The notes under the pieces were generated by a model, which was not told where the DNA came from, made no database searches, and saw nothing but the letters and a program-made list of their open reading frames with translations. The translations under genes and the position numbers were made by a program. From NCBI GenBank assembly GCA_964607135.1, contig CAZSIV010000001.1, forward strand, positions 89,871 through 153,870: a stretch of DNA of 64,000 nt. The letters are read 5' to 3'. Source of the DNA: Metaruminococcus_A sp964607135 (lineage in GTDB: Bacteria > Bacillota > Clostridia > Oscillospirales > Ruminococcaceae). Each line of letters opens with the position of its first letter. Positions within the stretch are counted from its first letter, which is position 1. Of this stretch, positions 8,737-17,807 are shown one piece after another.

Positions 8737-9510
8737 TCATTTTTTTACATCGTACTTGGTAATATCATCTTTTAGTTCTTCTTCCAAATTCCTGCCGCTC
8801 ACAATCATCTCGATCCGGCGGTTTTTAGCCCTTTCCGCCTCGTTCTGGTTGTTGGAAACAGGCCGCCACTGTCCGTACCCTTCGCTGATCATCCGCGCCG
8901 GGTCGACATCACAGTGCATCTGAATATACGCCAGCGCGTTGGACGACCGCATCGCAGCGAGCGCCCGGTCTCCCATGACCTCATTCGGCTGGTTTGGTAT
9001 TGCCTGTGCGGTATGCCCCATGACCCGGACTTCATCAACCGATTTGTCGACCTTGGAAAGGATGTTCCCCATCGTTTCGAGGATCGGCTTCCCGTCCTCT
9101 CTCAGCCTGGAATCGTTGCCGTCGAAGAAAACGACGCTGTTGAAGGTCACAAAGACCTTCCCATCCCCTTTGCTGACCGAAACATCATTCTGCAGCCCTT
9201 GGTCGTTGACATATCCCTGCAATGCCTCAAAAAGCGATTCTATATCATTATCAATTTCCGCCTGTGTGATCCCCAGGCCGGAACCGTCATCTTCATTCGG
9301 GTCAGCATTAGGCCCGTCATTCCCTTCAGGATCGGTAACTGTTTCGACGGCGTCCGGGTTAAAGCTCATAACCAGCGCCTTCCAGTTTTGTTCACTTATG
9401 GTCGACATGGAGTAAAGCAATACGAAGAAGCACAACAACAGCGTGACCATATCTCCGTATGTATCCATCCAGTTAGCGCCGCCACCGCCGCCGCCTTTTT
9501 TTCTCTTCAC
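8737..9510 (-). CDS. motB: MotB, flagellar stator protein
   Basis: 257-residue stator subunit. A basic Gly-rich N-terminus is followed by one membrane helix preceded by the proton-accepting Asp (WMDTYGDMVTLLLCFFVLLYS), then a linker and an OmpA-like peptidoglycan-binding domain (VRVMGHTAQAIPNQ, RALAAMRSSNALAYI, RRIEMIVSG). It is encoded 33 bp downstream of motA. Placement of motAB inside the main flagellar operon, where many Firmicutes carry fliL, is notable. Confidence 0.96.
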   Translation of the reverse strand: MKRKKGGGGGGANWMDTYGDMVTLLLCFFVLLYSMSTISEQNWKALVMSFNPDAVETVTDPEGNDGPNADPNEDDGSGLGITQAEIDNDIESLFEALQGYVNDQGLQNDVSVSKGDGKVFVTFNSVVFFDGNDSRLREDGKPILETMGNILSKVDKSVDEVRVMGHTAQAIPNQPNEVMGDRALAAMRSSNALAYIQMHCDVDPARMISEGYGQWRPVSNNQNEAERAKNRRIEMIVSGRNLEEELKDDITKYDVKK

Positions 9511-9543
9511 TATGTTTCACCCCTGAAAAACCTTAATCACCTT

Positions 9544-10392
9544 TTATTCTCCAGTGTTTTCTGCGGCGGACTCGCCCTTTTCTTCATTTTTCTCTTCTGC
9601 TGCACGCTGTTTCTGATCCAGATAGGTCAAAAGCCGATCTTTCAAGAACTTCGGATTCTCACCGGACTGGATCGATATAATGCCCTCTACGATGAGCATC
9701 TTACACAAGACCTCCTGTTCGTCGCGGGTCCGCAGACCGGTCGCCACCGGCCCGAAGATTACGTGGGCCAGGATACAGCCGTACAGCGTCGTAATCAAAG
9801 CGGTTCCCATATCGGAACCCAGCGAAGATGCCCCGCCCCCGTCCAAGCTCATGTTTTTCAGCATATTGATCAACCCTACCAAGGTGCCGACCATACCGAA
9901 AGCCGGGGCGACGGCAGACGCCTTATCGTACATGGCCGCTACGCTTTCATGCCGGGCGGACATGGACTCGATATCGTTATTTAAAATATCCCGGACTTTA
10001 TCCGGATCATTTGCATCTACAATCAGCATGATCGCCTGTTTGAAAAACGGGTCTTTCTGTTCGTTTGCCTTTTCCTCTAAAGCAAGAAGGCCGTTCTTTC
10101 GGGCGATCTGTGCGAGTTCTGTCAATTCTCCTATGTAAGTTTGGGGCTTGTACTTCTTTGTGTTCAGCAGGATCCCAAAATGTTTAGGAATCGATCCCAG
10201 CATTTTTCCCGGAAAGCTCGCCACTACAACACCGATCGTACAGCCGATAACAATCAAGATACTGGAAACGTCAAAAAAATTGGAAAGCTGGCCAAAGTCG
10301 AAAGACATTGCCCCGTTAATGGTCTTACTGATCATACCAAACAGCATGACGCAGATTGCAAATACCAAGCCGATGATGTAAGTCAGATTCAT
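9544..10392 (-). CDS. motA: MotA, flagellar stator protein
   Basis: 282-residue stator protein with four hydrophobic segments (residues ~2-22, ~35-55, ~150-175 and ~185-210). The phrase AVAPAFGMVGTLVGLINML contains the conserved loop proline region, and ALITTLYGCILAHVIFGPVA is the last helix pair. MotA4-5MotB2 conducts protons and pushes on FliG. The C-terminal tail is rich in Glu and Ala. It lies 54 bp after flbD. Confidence 0.96.
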   Translation of the reverse strand: MNLTYIIGLVFAICVMLFGMISKTINGAMSFDFGQLSNFFDVSSILIVIGCTIGVVVASFPGKMLGSIPKHFGILLNTKKYKPQTYIGELTELAQIARKNGLLALEEKANEQKDPFFKQAIMLIVDANDPDKVRDILNNDIESMSARHESVAAMYDKASAVAPAFGMVGTLVGLINMLKNMSLDGGGASSLGSDMGTALITTLYGCILAHVIFGPVATGLRTRDEQEVLCKMLIVEGIISIQSGENPKFLKDRLLTYLDQKQRAAEEKNEEKGESAAENTGE

Positions 10393-10446
10393 AAGAACGT
10401 ACTCTCCTCCAATCCAGGTGCCAAAAACACGCTCGCCAAAAGGCTT

Positions 10447-10662
10447 TTAACGTTTATCCATAATGGTGATTTCTCGGTAAATATCCCGAACCTTCGCGGC
10501 GTAGAGAGCTATTTTCTCAACGATCTCGTCCGCAGTTTCGAGAACAAGATAAAAATCGTGATTCATCATGACGACTTTCGATTCCGGGATCATCTCGATG
10601 CATTCAATCTGATCGTGATTGACCAAAAACTTGTCGCCGTTTCTTTTTGTTAAAACGATCAT
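10447..10662 (-). CDS. flbD: FlbD-type flagellar protein (SwrD)
   Basis: 71-residue protein starting MIVLTKRNGDKFLVNHDQIE and ending with a helix around DEIVEKIALYAAK. This is the small FlbD/SwrD family found between flgE and motA/fliL in Firmicutes; SwrD raises motor power in Bacillus subtilis. The start ATG at 10662 is preceded by a weak GGAG site. A strong hairpin (10698-10724) lies between flgE and this gene. Confidence 0.9.
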   Translation of the reverse strand: MIVLTKRNGDKFLVNHDQIECIEMIPESKVVMMNHDFYLVLETADEIVEKIALYAAKVRDIYREITIMDKR

Positions 10663-10697
10663 CCCGCGTAAGCTCCTTTACTAACAGCAACCAGCCC

Positions 10698-10724
10698 TGC
10701 ATGAGGGGGGACCCCCCTCATGCA
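10698..10724 (-). terminator. Strong intra-operon hairpin between flgE and flbD
   Basis: A perfect 13-bp inverted repeat (arms 10698-10710 and 10712-10724) around a single central base, with a G6/C6 core. There is no run of Ts downstream on the minus strand, so it is unlikely to be a full intrinsic terminator; it could protect the 3' end of the upstream mRNA segment (flgB-flgE) or slow transcription and lower expression of the distal genes. Confidence 0.6.
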
Positions 10725-10741
10725 AAACCGGAGCGTATGAT

Positions 10742-11911
10742 TTAGCGCTTCATGTTGACCAGTTCTTCCAGCATAGAGTCTGTTACTGTGATAATACGGG
10801 TATTGGCCTGATAGCCGCGCTGGGTGGTGATCATTTCGGAGATTTCCATCGCCAGGTCGGTCTTTGAGGCTTCAAGGCCCGAGGTCTGAAGTTCGGAACC
10901 GCTTCCGTCAACCTTCATCTTCTCCAGCACATTCGTCGGATTGGCCAGCATGCTGCTGTTGACGCCGCTGATGCCTCTCGTGTACAGGTCGTTGCCATTC
11001 GCATCCTGATCGTCGAGCTTGTCGGTGCCGTCGCCCTTAGGATTGGTGCTGCTGGTATACATCTTCTCGCCGATTCCGCCCATCAGGGAAACCTTGAGGT
11101 CGCCCGCACCGTCGCCGGCCTTGTAGTAGGCGCCGTTCAGGTGGGTAACGCCGTTGGGATTGGTCACGTTGCCGATGGCAATGACACCGATGGTAATCAT
11201 CTCGCCCGTCTCGGTGACGTTGGCGGTGATCCGGCCGGTAGCCGGGTCGATCGTTACATTGTCTACCGCCACGTCGGGAAGGGTGGAATCATAATCTGCC
11301 AGCGGCGCTTTGCCGTCTACCTTGGGATAGCGGACTATTATCTTCTCGATAGGGTTACCGTCTGCGTCTACCCCCGGAACCTTCTCCATTTTCGGATAAC
11401 GGATCGGCACGAGCTGGTCGCTGTAAATCGGTTCGCCGTTTACACTGCCGATACACATAAATCCATAGACCACCGAACCGTCGTACTTGGAAAGATATCC
11501 GTCCGATTTGAACTCAAGGTCGCCGACGCGGGTGAGCGTCAAGGCCTTTAAGGATTCAGGGTCGTCCGGCTTGATCGTATTTGCCGTATCCTTATCGCCT
11601 ACCATGAAGAAGCCCTGGCCGTAAATCATGCAGTCGAGCGGCCTTCCGGTCGGGGAATAGGTGCCGGTGCTCATATCGACATCAATCGAAGAGAGCTGAA
11701 CGCCGTAACCAACCTGAGAAGGGTTGCGCCCACCGACGGTCTCGGTGCCGTTGGAACCGGACGAATTGGTGGTGTAAAGGGAATCGGCAAAGATGGTTCT
11801 CTGCGATTTATAGCCCTGTGTATTGATGTTGGCGATGTTGTTGCCGACAACGTTCAGCTTGCTCATATGGGCCTTCAGCCCGGAAATAGCCGCATACATG
11901 GCTCCAGTCAT
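10742..11911 (-). CDS. flgE: FlgE, flagellar hook protein
   Basis: 389 residues from ATG 11911 (AAAGGAG site 11 bp upstream; 22 further in-frame codons upstream lack homology). The N-terminal rod/hook motif is YAAISGLKAHMSKLNVVGNNIANINTQGYK and the C-terminal motif is LEASKTDLAMEISEMITTQRGYQANTRII. The middle D1-D2 region is short to medium. FlgE polymerises into the universal joint. The neighbours flgD, which caps the growing hook, and fliK, which sets its length, are upstream in the same operon. Confidence 0.96.
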   Translation of the reverse strand: MTGAMYAAISGLKAHMSKLNVVGNNIANINTQGYKSQRTIFADSLYTTNSSGSNGTETVGGRNPSQVGYGVQLSSIDVDMSTGTYSPTGRPLDCMIYGQGFFMVGDKDTANTIKPDDPESLKALTLTRVGDLEFKSDGYLSKYDGSVVYGFMCIGSVNGEPIYSDQLVPIRYPKMEKVPGVDADGNPIEKIIVRYPKVDGKAPLADYDSTLPDVAVDNVTIDPATGRITANVTETGEMITIGVIAIGNVTNPNGVTHLNGAYYKAGDGAGDLKVSLMGGIGEKMYTSSTNPKGDGTDKLDDQDANGNDLYTRGISGVNSSMLANPTNVLEKMKVDGSGSELQTSGLEASKTDLAMEISEMITTQRGYQANTRIITVTDSMLEELVNMKR

Positions 11912-12003
11912 ATTTACTTGTACTCCTTTCGATTTGGCGCCGCCTGCCCCCGTCAATCGGACGGGGGGCAAAGGCATCCGAAACCGGTCCTGCCATCTGT
12001 AAC

Positions 12004-12393
12004 TTACAGGAACACGGCGCCGTCAATGTTTGTGAATACGTTTTCCTTCATTTCATCCTGGGTGATCGCGGTAATCACCTTGGCGTTTGGCACGTTGATG
12101 ATAAACGCCTTTTCCGAATCCATGGCCAGGATGTTGGTCGCGCCCTTTGCCTGGGCGCGGATCATGCTGCCGCGGAGCTGGTCGATCAAATCGGAGGTGA
12201 TGTCAATCCCGCGCTCCTCCGCCCGGGAAATGGCATGCTTTGAAAAGGCCACGTCCTGCTGTGCCGGCTGCTGGGCTTGGATCAGCTCCTGCTGAAGCAC
12301 CGCACCGAAGCCGCCCGCCTGGTTTTTAGGCTGGCCGACAGGGGCAACCTTCTGCTGTTGCTGCTGTATCTGGCCCGATAATTTCTGGATCAT
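12004..12393 (-). CDS. Flagellar operon protein (TIGR02530 family)
   Basis: 129 residues. A Gln-rich N-terminal half (QIQQQQQKVAP, QQELIQAQQPAQQD) leads to a conserved C-terminal part (FSKHAISRAEERGIDI ... DSEKAFIINVPNAKVITAI) that matches the small flagellar operon protein always found between flgD and flgE in Firmicutes. Its molecular role is not established; it is thought to help hook assembly. The spacing to flgD is 15 bp. Confidence 0.85.
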   Translation of the reverse strand: MIQKLSGQIQQQQQKVAPVGQPKNQAGGFGAVLQQELIQAQQPAQQDVAFSKHAISRAEERGIDITSDLIDQLRGSMIRAQAKGATNILAMDSEKAFIINVPNAKVITAITQDEMKENVFTNIDGAVFL

Positions 12394-12408
12394 AGCTGTG
12401 CCACCACC

Positions 12409-12927
12409 TCAAACCGCCTGGCTTTCTTCCGGCTGCGGAGGATTGTTTCCATCCACTCCCGGAGTCCCTTCCGGCTTGTTCTCCTCTTCTTTTTTCGGCA
12501 GACGCCCTACCGACAAAATCTGACTCATGTAGTAGTAGGTATCGTCTACAAAAACGACCTGTTCACCATCGTACGAACCGGTTGCAGTCACCGTTCCGAC
12601 CACCTCATGCAGCTTGCCCTTCTCGTCATAGAGCCCGATTGTTACTTCCTTCCCGACGAGAGAAGCCGCATAAGACATCAGGGATGCGTCGGTCATGTTG
12701 ACAAGCGCCTGGATCATCTGCATCTGCACCATCTGGTTGAGCATCTCAGACGTATCCGCCGTATCGTCGATCGACTGGTTTTGAAACTGTGCAATCATCA
12801 GCTTCAAAAAATCAGTCATATCAAGACCGATATTATTGCTGCTTTTTTTAACGGCTTTGACCCCGTTTGCGCTCCCGTTCCCGGCTGCCGCATTTACATA
12901 GCTGCCTAAATCACCAATATAGCCCAT
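12409..12927 (-). CDS. flgD: FlgD, hook assembly scaffold/cap protein
   Basis: 172 residues with the FlgD N-terminal motif DMTDFLKLMIAQFQNQ and the following MLNQMVQMQMIQAL helix, then a short beta region (GKEVTIGLYDEKGKLHEVVGTVTA) and a Pro/Glu-rich tail. FlgD caps the growing hook. The short form without a full C-terminal FlgD Ig domain is common in Firmicutes. It lies 18 bp downstream of fliK. Confidence 0.93.
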   Translation of the reverse strand: MGYIGDLGSYVNAAAGNGSANGVKAVKKSSNNIGLDMTDFLKLMIAQFQNQSIDDTADTSEMLNQMVQMQMIQALVNMTDASLMSYAASLVGKEVTIGLYDEKGKLHEVVGTVTATGSYDGEQVVFVDDTYYYMSQILSVGRLPKKEEENKPEGTPGVDGNNPPQPEESQAV

Positions 12928-12945
12928 ACATTTCCTCCTTTCCTG

Positions 12946-14070
12946 TTACGAAACCGCTTCCATTGGGATAAGCCCCAAGCGAAGCTGATGCAAAAAGTCG
13001 TCGTTCTGACGGGGATGCTGTCTCTGTTCTTTTTGATGCTGCTGACCTTGGCTACCGTTGTGCCCGTCGTAGAAATTCTGGCGGTTGTCGGCCTGCTCAC
13101 CTTCCTGCTGGCGCTGAACCTCTACCTGAACCGTCTGCTGGCCGTGGTCAGCCAAAATCCCTTGCAGATTCGAAGCGTGCCTTTGCAGTAAGCCCTGAGT
13201 GTGAACGCTCTCCGCACTCAAAACCACATGCACCAGCCCGTCGCTGTTTCGGGATATTTCGACCGTTACACTGCCGAGATATTCAGGCGTCAGTTTGATT
13301 TCCACCCTGGACTCGCCGTTTTGTACAGCTTCCAACAGCTTGTCGCCAACCTGGATTTCGACGCCTTCCGCATCGGGAGTGCTGAATACTTCCTCCGCTT
13401 CGGCGACTTTGATCGGAACCGTCTCGACATCCCTGAATAAAAGCGTTTCCGCCCCTTCCGGCAGGTCTGCATCCAACAGTTCGGCATCCGGTGCATCCGC
13501 ATCTTCATGTTGGGACACAACCTTCACCACCTCAGGTTTTTCCTGAACCGGTGCGAACTCGTCGGCTTTTCCCTGTGCCTGCACCCTTGCTGCCTGCTGA
13601 GGAATCTCAACCGGCTTTTCTACAGCTTGCCCTGCTTCAACGGTCTCAAGCATCTGATCCGTCGGCCGAAGTTGAGGCTGTGCCTCAATTTGTCCCTCAT
13701 TGTCGACCTCCGGGACCGCTAACACAGCGGCCTCCGCCACAGGCGTTATCTCTGCCGCCGTCACCGGCGTCTCCTCCGGGATTACCACCTGGTTCGGCAT
13801 CAAAGCGACTGCCAATTGAGATGCTGCCAACTCCTGTGCGAGGCTGAGATCTTCCTCAGAACCGTCAGCCGCCGGAGCTTTCGCCTCGGGATTCACATCT
13901 TTCGGGGGATCGTTTTTCTGCGCATTGCCGACGGGATCCTTTTTCTGTTGTAAAAGATCCTTAAAGCTGCCGCCTTCCGAAGCATTCTCCGCTTTCGGCT
14001 GCTTGCCGGCTGCCGGAATCTCAAACGCCGTCTGTACGATGTCCAGAATCATGCCATATGCTTGCTCCAT
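12946..14070 (-). CDS. fliK: FliK, flagellar hook-length control protein
   Basis: 374 residues from ATG 14070, preceded by a strong GGAGGTGA site. The first ~240 residues are low-complexity, rich in Ala, Glu, Pro and Gln, as expected of the secreted ruler part. The C-terminal domain (VEIKLTPEYLGSVTVEIS ... VHVVLSAESVHTQGLLQRH) is the Flg_hook domain that contacts FlhB for the specificity switch. A very polar Gln/His/Asn tail follows. A second protein with a FliK-like C-terminus is at 22066-23490. Confidence 0.92.
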   Translation of the reverse strand: MEQAYGMILDIVQTAFEIPAAGKQPKAENASEGGSFKDLLQQKKDPVGNAQKNDPPKDVNPEAKAPAADGSEEDLSLAQELAASQLAVALMPNQVVIPEETPVTAAEITPVAEAAVLAVPEVDNEGQIEAQPQLRPTDQMLETVEAGQAVEKPVEIPQQAARVQAQGKADEFAPVQEKPEVVKVVSQHEDADAPDAELLDADLPEGAETLLFRDVETVPIKVAEAEEVFSTPDAEGVEIQVGDKLLEAVQNGESRVEIKLTPEYLGSVTVEISRNSDGLVHVVLSAESVHTQGLLQRHASNLQGILADHGQQTVQVEVQRQQEGEQADNRQNFYDGHNGSQGQQHQKEQRQHPRQNDDFLHQLRLGLIPMEAVS

Positions 14071-14141
14071 CTTCTCACCTCCTCTCAGTGGGATTCTATT
14101 TCCAAACGGCAAGCCAATGACCTGCCGGTATGGACGCTTTT

Positions 14142-14591
14142 TTATGCAGAATGGGTAAATGCCCTGGAATTGCTCACAAATTCTTCGATAGAAGCTTCTT
14201 CACTCTTCTGCACAGCCTTTTGATAAAGATCCAGCTTTTTTTCTTTGAGCTTTTCTAAAGAGGCGGTCTCTTTTTTTGCCTCGACCACCACGCTGCGTTT
14301 CTGCTCTTCGATTTCCCGCAGCTTTTCGAGCTGTTTGGTTTCCTGCTGGATCTTCGCTTCCATCGCCCGGAGCCGGCTTTCATAGAACAGTGCTTCAGTG
14401 ATCAGCAGGCCGGTCTTTTTGCTTTCACAAAACTCTTCGTTATATGTCCGGTAACCGTGCCACGCATCCCGCAGAACTTCCTCCTGCCGATGCACCTCGG
14501 CAAGCGCGGCGGCGTGTTCCGCCTGAACCGATTCCAGAATCTGCTGTTTATAATCCAAAACCTTGTCCAGTGAAAAGGAAAATTTCTTCAT
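14142..14591 (-). CDS. fliJ: FliJ, flagellar export chaperone
   Basis: 149 residues, almost entirely a coiled coil rich in Glu, Lys and Gln (for example TKQLEKLREIEEQKRSVVVEAKK). It begins with the family-typical FSLDKVLDYKQQ. FliJ inserts in the FliI hexamer and bridges it to FlhA. It is placed immediately after fliI (21 bp), the usual order. Confidence 0.93.
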   Translation of the reverse strand: MKKFSFSLDKVLDYKQQILESVQAEHAAALAEVHRQEEVLRDAWHGYRTYNEEFCESKKTGLLITEALFYESRLRAMEAKIQQETKQLEKLREIEEQKRSVVVEAKKETASLEKLKEKKLDLYQKAVQKSEEASIEEFVSNSRAFTHSA

Positions 14592-14612
14592 TCCAACAAT
14601 TCCTTTGCCCTA

Positions 14613-15920
14613 TTACTTCAGAATTTGGTCTAATTTTTGGAGCGTCTCCTCATAAGAAAACGCCTCGTCGGTTCCTTGCGTCAAAAAGGCGTTGACCGCG
14701 TCGATCTTCGATAAAGCATAATCCAGCTTCCGATTCGTCCCCGCCTTATAAGCGCCGATAGATACCAGGTCGGCATTTTTTTCGTAAACACTCATGACAT
14801 CGCGGACCCTCGAAGCCAGCTGCCGGTGCTCGACCGGCACAATCTCGGTCATCAGACGGGAGATGCTGGCGCCGACGTCGATTGCAGGATAGTGGTTGGC
14901 ATGTGCAAGCGCACGGGAAAGGACGATATGTCCGTCGAGGATACCGCGAACCGTATCCGCAATCGGCTCATTCGTATCGTCCCCCTCCACCAGAACCGTA
15001 TAGACGCCGGTGATTGAGCCCTTATTGAAGTTGCCGCTGCGCTCTAAGAGCTTCGGCAGTTCAGCATAAATAGAAGGAGTATAGCCTCTCGCCACCGGCG
15101 GCTCCCCGATCGCGAGCCCGATTTCGCGCTGGGCCATGGCGAACCTCGTCAGAGAATCCATCATGAGCAGCACATCGTAGCCCTGATCCCGAAAATACTC
15201 CGCGATCCCCGTCGCAACGCTGGGACATTTCATCCGCAGCATGGCCGGCTGATCGGAGGTGGCAACCACGAGGATCGAGCGCCGCATCCCCTCTTCGCCC
15301 AGATCCTTCTGGACAAATTCGAGGACCTCGCGGCCTCGCTCGCCCACAAGGGCGATTACATTGATATCCGCCTTTACATTCCTGGCGATCATCCCCATCA
15401 GCGTGCTTTTTCCCACGCCGGAACCGGCGAAGATTCCAATACGCTGGCCTTTGCCGATGGTGAGCAGACCGTCGATGGCCTTTACGCCAAACTCCATCCG
15501 CTCGCGGATCGGGGGGCGCTGCAAAGGGTTAATATGTGAACCGACGACACGGTAAGGCGTTCCCTCTTCAAAGGCCCCCTGGCCGTCGATTGGCTGTCCT
15601 AAAGCGTTAATAATCCGTCCGCGCAGGTACTCGCCTACACGAAGTGTGAGCTGGCTCCCGGTGTTTCGGACAAAATTCCCGGCGGAAATTCCATTCATAT
15701 TGGAATACGGCATGAGCAGGATGCGGTCGTTTTTGAAGCCGACCACCTCCGCCGTCACCTGCCGTCCGGATTCGCTGTTGTAGATGCGGCAGATATCACC
15801 GATAGCCGCCCGTCCGCCGGAAGCCTCGATCGACATTCCAACAATATTTTCAATTTTGCCTGTCAGGCTATAGGTTTCAGCATTATAGACCTGACGAGTC
15901 ATCTGTTGAAATGCAGACAT
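14613..15920 (-). CDS. fliI: FliI, flagellum-specific export ATPase
   Basis: 435-residue F1-beta-like ATPase that energises release and loading of export substrates. Walker A is GSGVGKST near residue 170; the Walker B strand is VLLMMDSLTRFA. VVATSDQPAMLR and GEPPVARGYTPSIYAELPKLLERSG are signature regions of FliI/YscN ATPases. It follows fliH by 11 bp; FliH regulates it. Confidence 0.97.
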   Translation of the reverse strand: MSAFQQMTRQVYNAETYSLTGKIENIVGMSIEASGGRAAIGDICRIYNSESGRQVTAEVVGFKNDRILLMPYSNMNGISAGNFVRNTGSQLTLRVGEYLRGRIINALGQPIDGQGAFEEGTPYRVVGSHINPLQRPPIRERMEFGVKAIDGLLTIGKGQRIGIFAGSGVGKSTLMGMIARNVKADINVIALVGERGREVLEFVQKDLGEEGMRRSILVVATSDQPAMLRMKCPSVATGIAEYFRDQGYDVLLMMDSLTRFAMAQREIGLAIGEPPVARGYTPSIYAELPKLLERSGNFNKGSITGVYTVLVEGDDTNEPIADTVRGILDGHIVLSRALAHANHYPAIDVGASISRLMTEIVPVEHRQLASRVRDVMSVYEKNADLVSIGAYKAGTNRKLDYALSKIDAVNAFLTQGTDEAFSYEETLQKLDQILK

Positions 15921-15931
15921 ACGGTTTCTCC

Positions 15932-16744
15932 TTAAAAACTGAAATTGATCGTTTCGTTTTCATTCTGATAGGAATCGGACAAAAGGCTGCGAATATTTCC
16001 CAGCTGCGTCGAAACGCTGGCATCGATGATTTCGTCCGGCATTTCGATGACGCAGGTTCCGGATTCATCATCCGCCATCGGGACGATCCGCACCCTGTCG
16101 GAAAGGGCCGAGATGGCCGACGTCAGGGATGCGGGGAGTTCTCCCATCCGCTTAATGTCGCTTTCAGCGATATATATATGTACCCACTCTCTGTGCTTAT
16201 GCTTATCCAAGGCTGTCTGCACCATCCGCCCTATGATCTCGGTACTGCTCCTCAGGCTGACGCAGATAACCTTTTCGGCGATCGCAATCGCCAGATCCCG
16301 CAGATCGTCGAGGTTCTCATCCATCTGCCGGTCCAGAGCGGCACCGGCCCGGTCCAGAAACCGCTGTACTTCATCCGCCATCTGGGCCGCCTGCTTTTCC
16401 CGCTCTCGGGCTCCTTCCTCAAGTGCCTGAGAGAGGCCGTCGGCATATCCATCCTGGCGGCCGGATTCCCTCGCCTCCTGATAAATGGCCTCCGCTTCTT
16501 TCCGCGCCTCTTCCCTCGCCCGCTCCAAAAGCTCTTCCGCTTCCCGGTGGGCATCCTGCACGATGGCGTCGGCCTGCACATTGGCATAATCGATAAAATT
16601 GCCGTCGGATTCCTCGCTTTCATCGGACCGTTCCGCACCGTCCGGCAGCTCCTGCTCTTCAGGCTCTGCCTCAGCCGAGGTAACCTCTGGAAAAACGTAA
16701 GCTTCAGCACTGGAAGAAGAGAAATATTTGAATATATTAGGCAA
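15932..16744 (-). CDS. fliH: FliH, flagellar export ATPase regulator
   Basis: 270-residue protein with a long Ala/Glu/Arg-rich coiled coil (residues ~60-150: DAHREAEELLERAREEARKE) containing glycine-spaced repeats, and a globular C-terminus. A conserved short segment is DLAIAIAEKVICVSL. It overlaps the end of fliG by 8 bp. FliH2FliI docks on the C-ring through FliN/FliY. Confidence 0.9.
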   Translation of the reverse strand: MPNIFKYFSSSSAEAYVFPEVTSAEAEPEEQELPDGAERSDESEESDGNFIDYANVQADAIVQDAHREAEELLERAREEARKEAEAIYQEARESGRQDGYADGLSQALEEGAREREKQAAQMADEVQRFLDRAGAALDRQMDENLDDLRDLAIAIAEKVICVSLRSSTEIIGRMVQTALDKHKHREWVHIYIAESDIKRMGELPASLTSAISALSDRVRIVPMADDESGTCVIEMPDEIIDASVSTQLGNIRSLLSDSYQNENETINFSF

Positions 16745-17807
16745 TGATATCGTCCTTTCCGCCCTTCATAATGATAATCTCGTTTCTCTCCTCCAAACCG
16801 CGGATGACGTCGACAATCCTCTGCTGTGCAGCCTCGACGTCTCTCATGCGGACATTTGTCGTAATCTCCAGGTCGTCTCTGATGCTTTCAGCCATACGGC
16901 TGGACATATTGGTAAAGAGCTTGTTGGCAACCTCGGTATTCGCCGCCTTGAGTGCCAGAACCAGATCCCTGGTGTCGCAATCACGCACAAAGCGCTGAAC
17001 AGAGCGGTCGTCCATCGTGACGATATCCTCGAATACAAACATCTTTTTCCGGATCTCGTCCGCCAAATCCTGATTGTGCTCGGCCAAGCCGTCGAAAATA
17101 TTTTTCTCGCTGGAGCGGTCCAGTTTGTTCATGACGCTGGCCACATAATCGATGCCGCCCACCTTGATGTTGCTGCTCGTGGCGATGTTGGAGAACTTTT
17201 TGCTCATCTCCGCCTCCACGATTTTGACAGCAGCGGGGGAGACGCTCTCGATCATCGCCATCCCTTCCACGACCTGGATCTGCTTTTTCTCGTCCAGCTG
17301 TGCGACGACACCGGCCGCTTTATCTGCATCCACATAGGAAAGGACAAGGGCAATCGTCTGAGCCCGTTCGCTCTGCAATGCGGAAAAGAGAGACTTGACG
17401 TCCGCCTTGCTCATGAAAGAGAATTCCCGATTTTTCAGCGACTTGGTGACCTTGTTCAAAAGATCGTCGGCCGCCTGAGAACCATAGGCCTTTTCGAGAA
17501 CGATGCGCGCATATTCGAGCCCGCCCTCGGTGACGGCCTTGTTGGTCATGCACCTCTGGTAATAATCAGTCAAAATCTCTTCCGTCTGCTCGGAATTCAA
17601 AAAACCCATCCGCGCCACTTCGACGGTCAGCTGTTCAACCTCTTCAGGCTCCATATATTTGTAAACCTGCGATGCCTTATCGGCGCCCAGAGCGATGATA
17701 ACAGCCGCCGCACGCTGCGCATTGGTCATATCAGACAAGGACGATTTACGCTGCTGCGCAGGCGCAGGCGCACTTGGCTCAGCCATTGCCACTGCGGCCT
17801 CAGCCAT
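16737..17807 (-). CDS. fliG: FliG, flagellar motor switch protein
   Basis: 356 residues. Domain order: a short Ala-rich head that binds FliF, the middle armadillo domain with AAAVIIALGADKASQVYKYM and EVARMGFLNSEQTEEIL, and the C-terminal torque domain with the charged helix MDDRSVQRFVRDCDTRDLVLAL. FliG contacts MotA and FliM. It overlaps the fliF end by 8 bp, which indicates translational coupling and fixed stoichiometry. Confidence 0.97.
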   Translation of the reverse strand: MAEAAVAMAEPSAPAPAQQRKSSLSDMTNAQRAAAVIIALGADKASQVYKYMEPEEVEQLTVEVARMGFLNSEQTEEILTDYYQRCMTNKAVTEGGLEYARIVLEKAYGSQAADDLLNKVTKSLKNREFSFMSKADVKSLFSALQSERAQTIALVLSYVDADKAAGVVAQLDEKKQIQVVEGMAMIESVSPAAVKIVEAEMSKKFSNIATSSNIKVGGIDYVASVMNKLDRSSEKNIFDGLAEHNQDLADEIRKKMFVFEDIVTMDDRSVQRFVRDCDTRDLVLALKAANTEVANKLFTNMSSRMAESIRDDLEITTNVRMRDVEAAQQRIVDVIRGLEERNEIIIMKGGKDDIIA

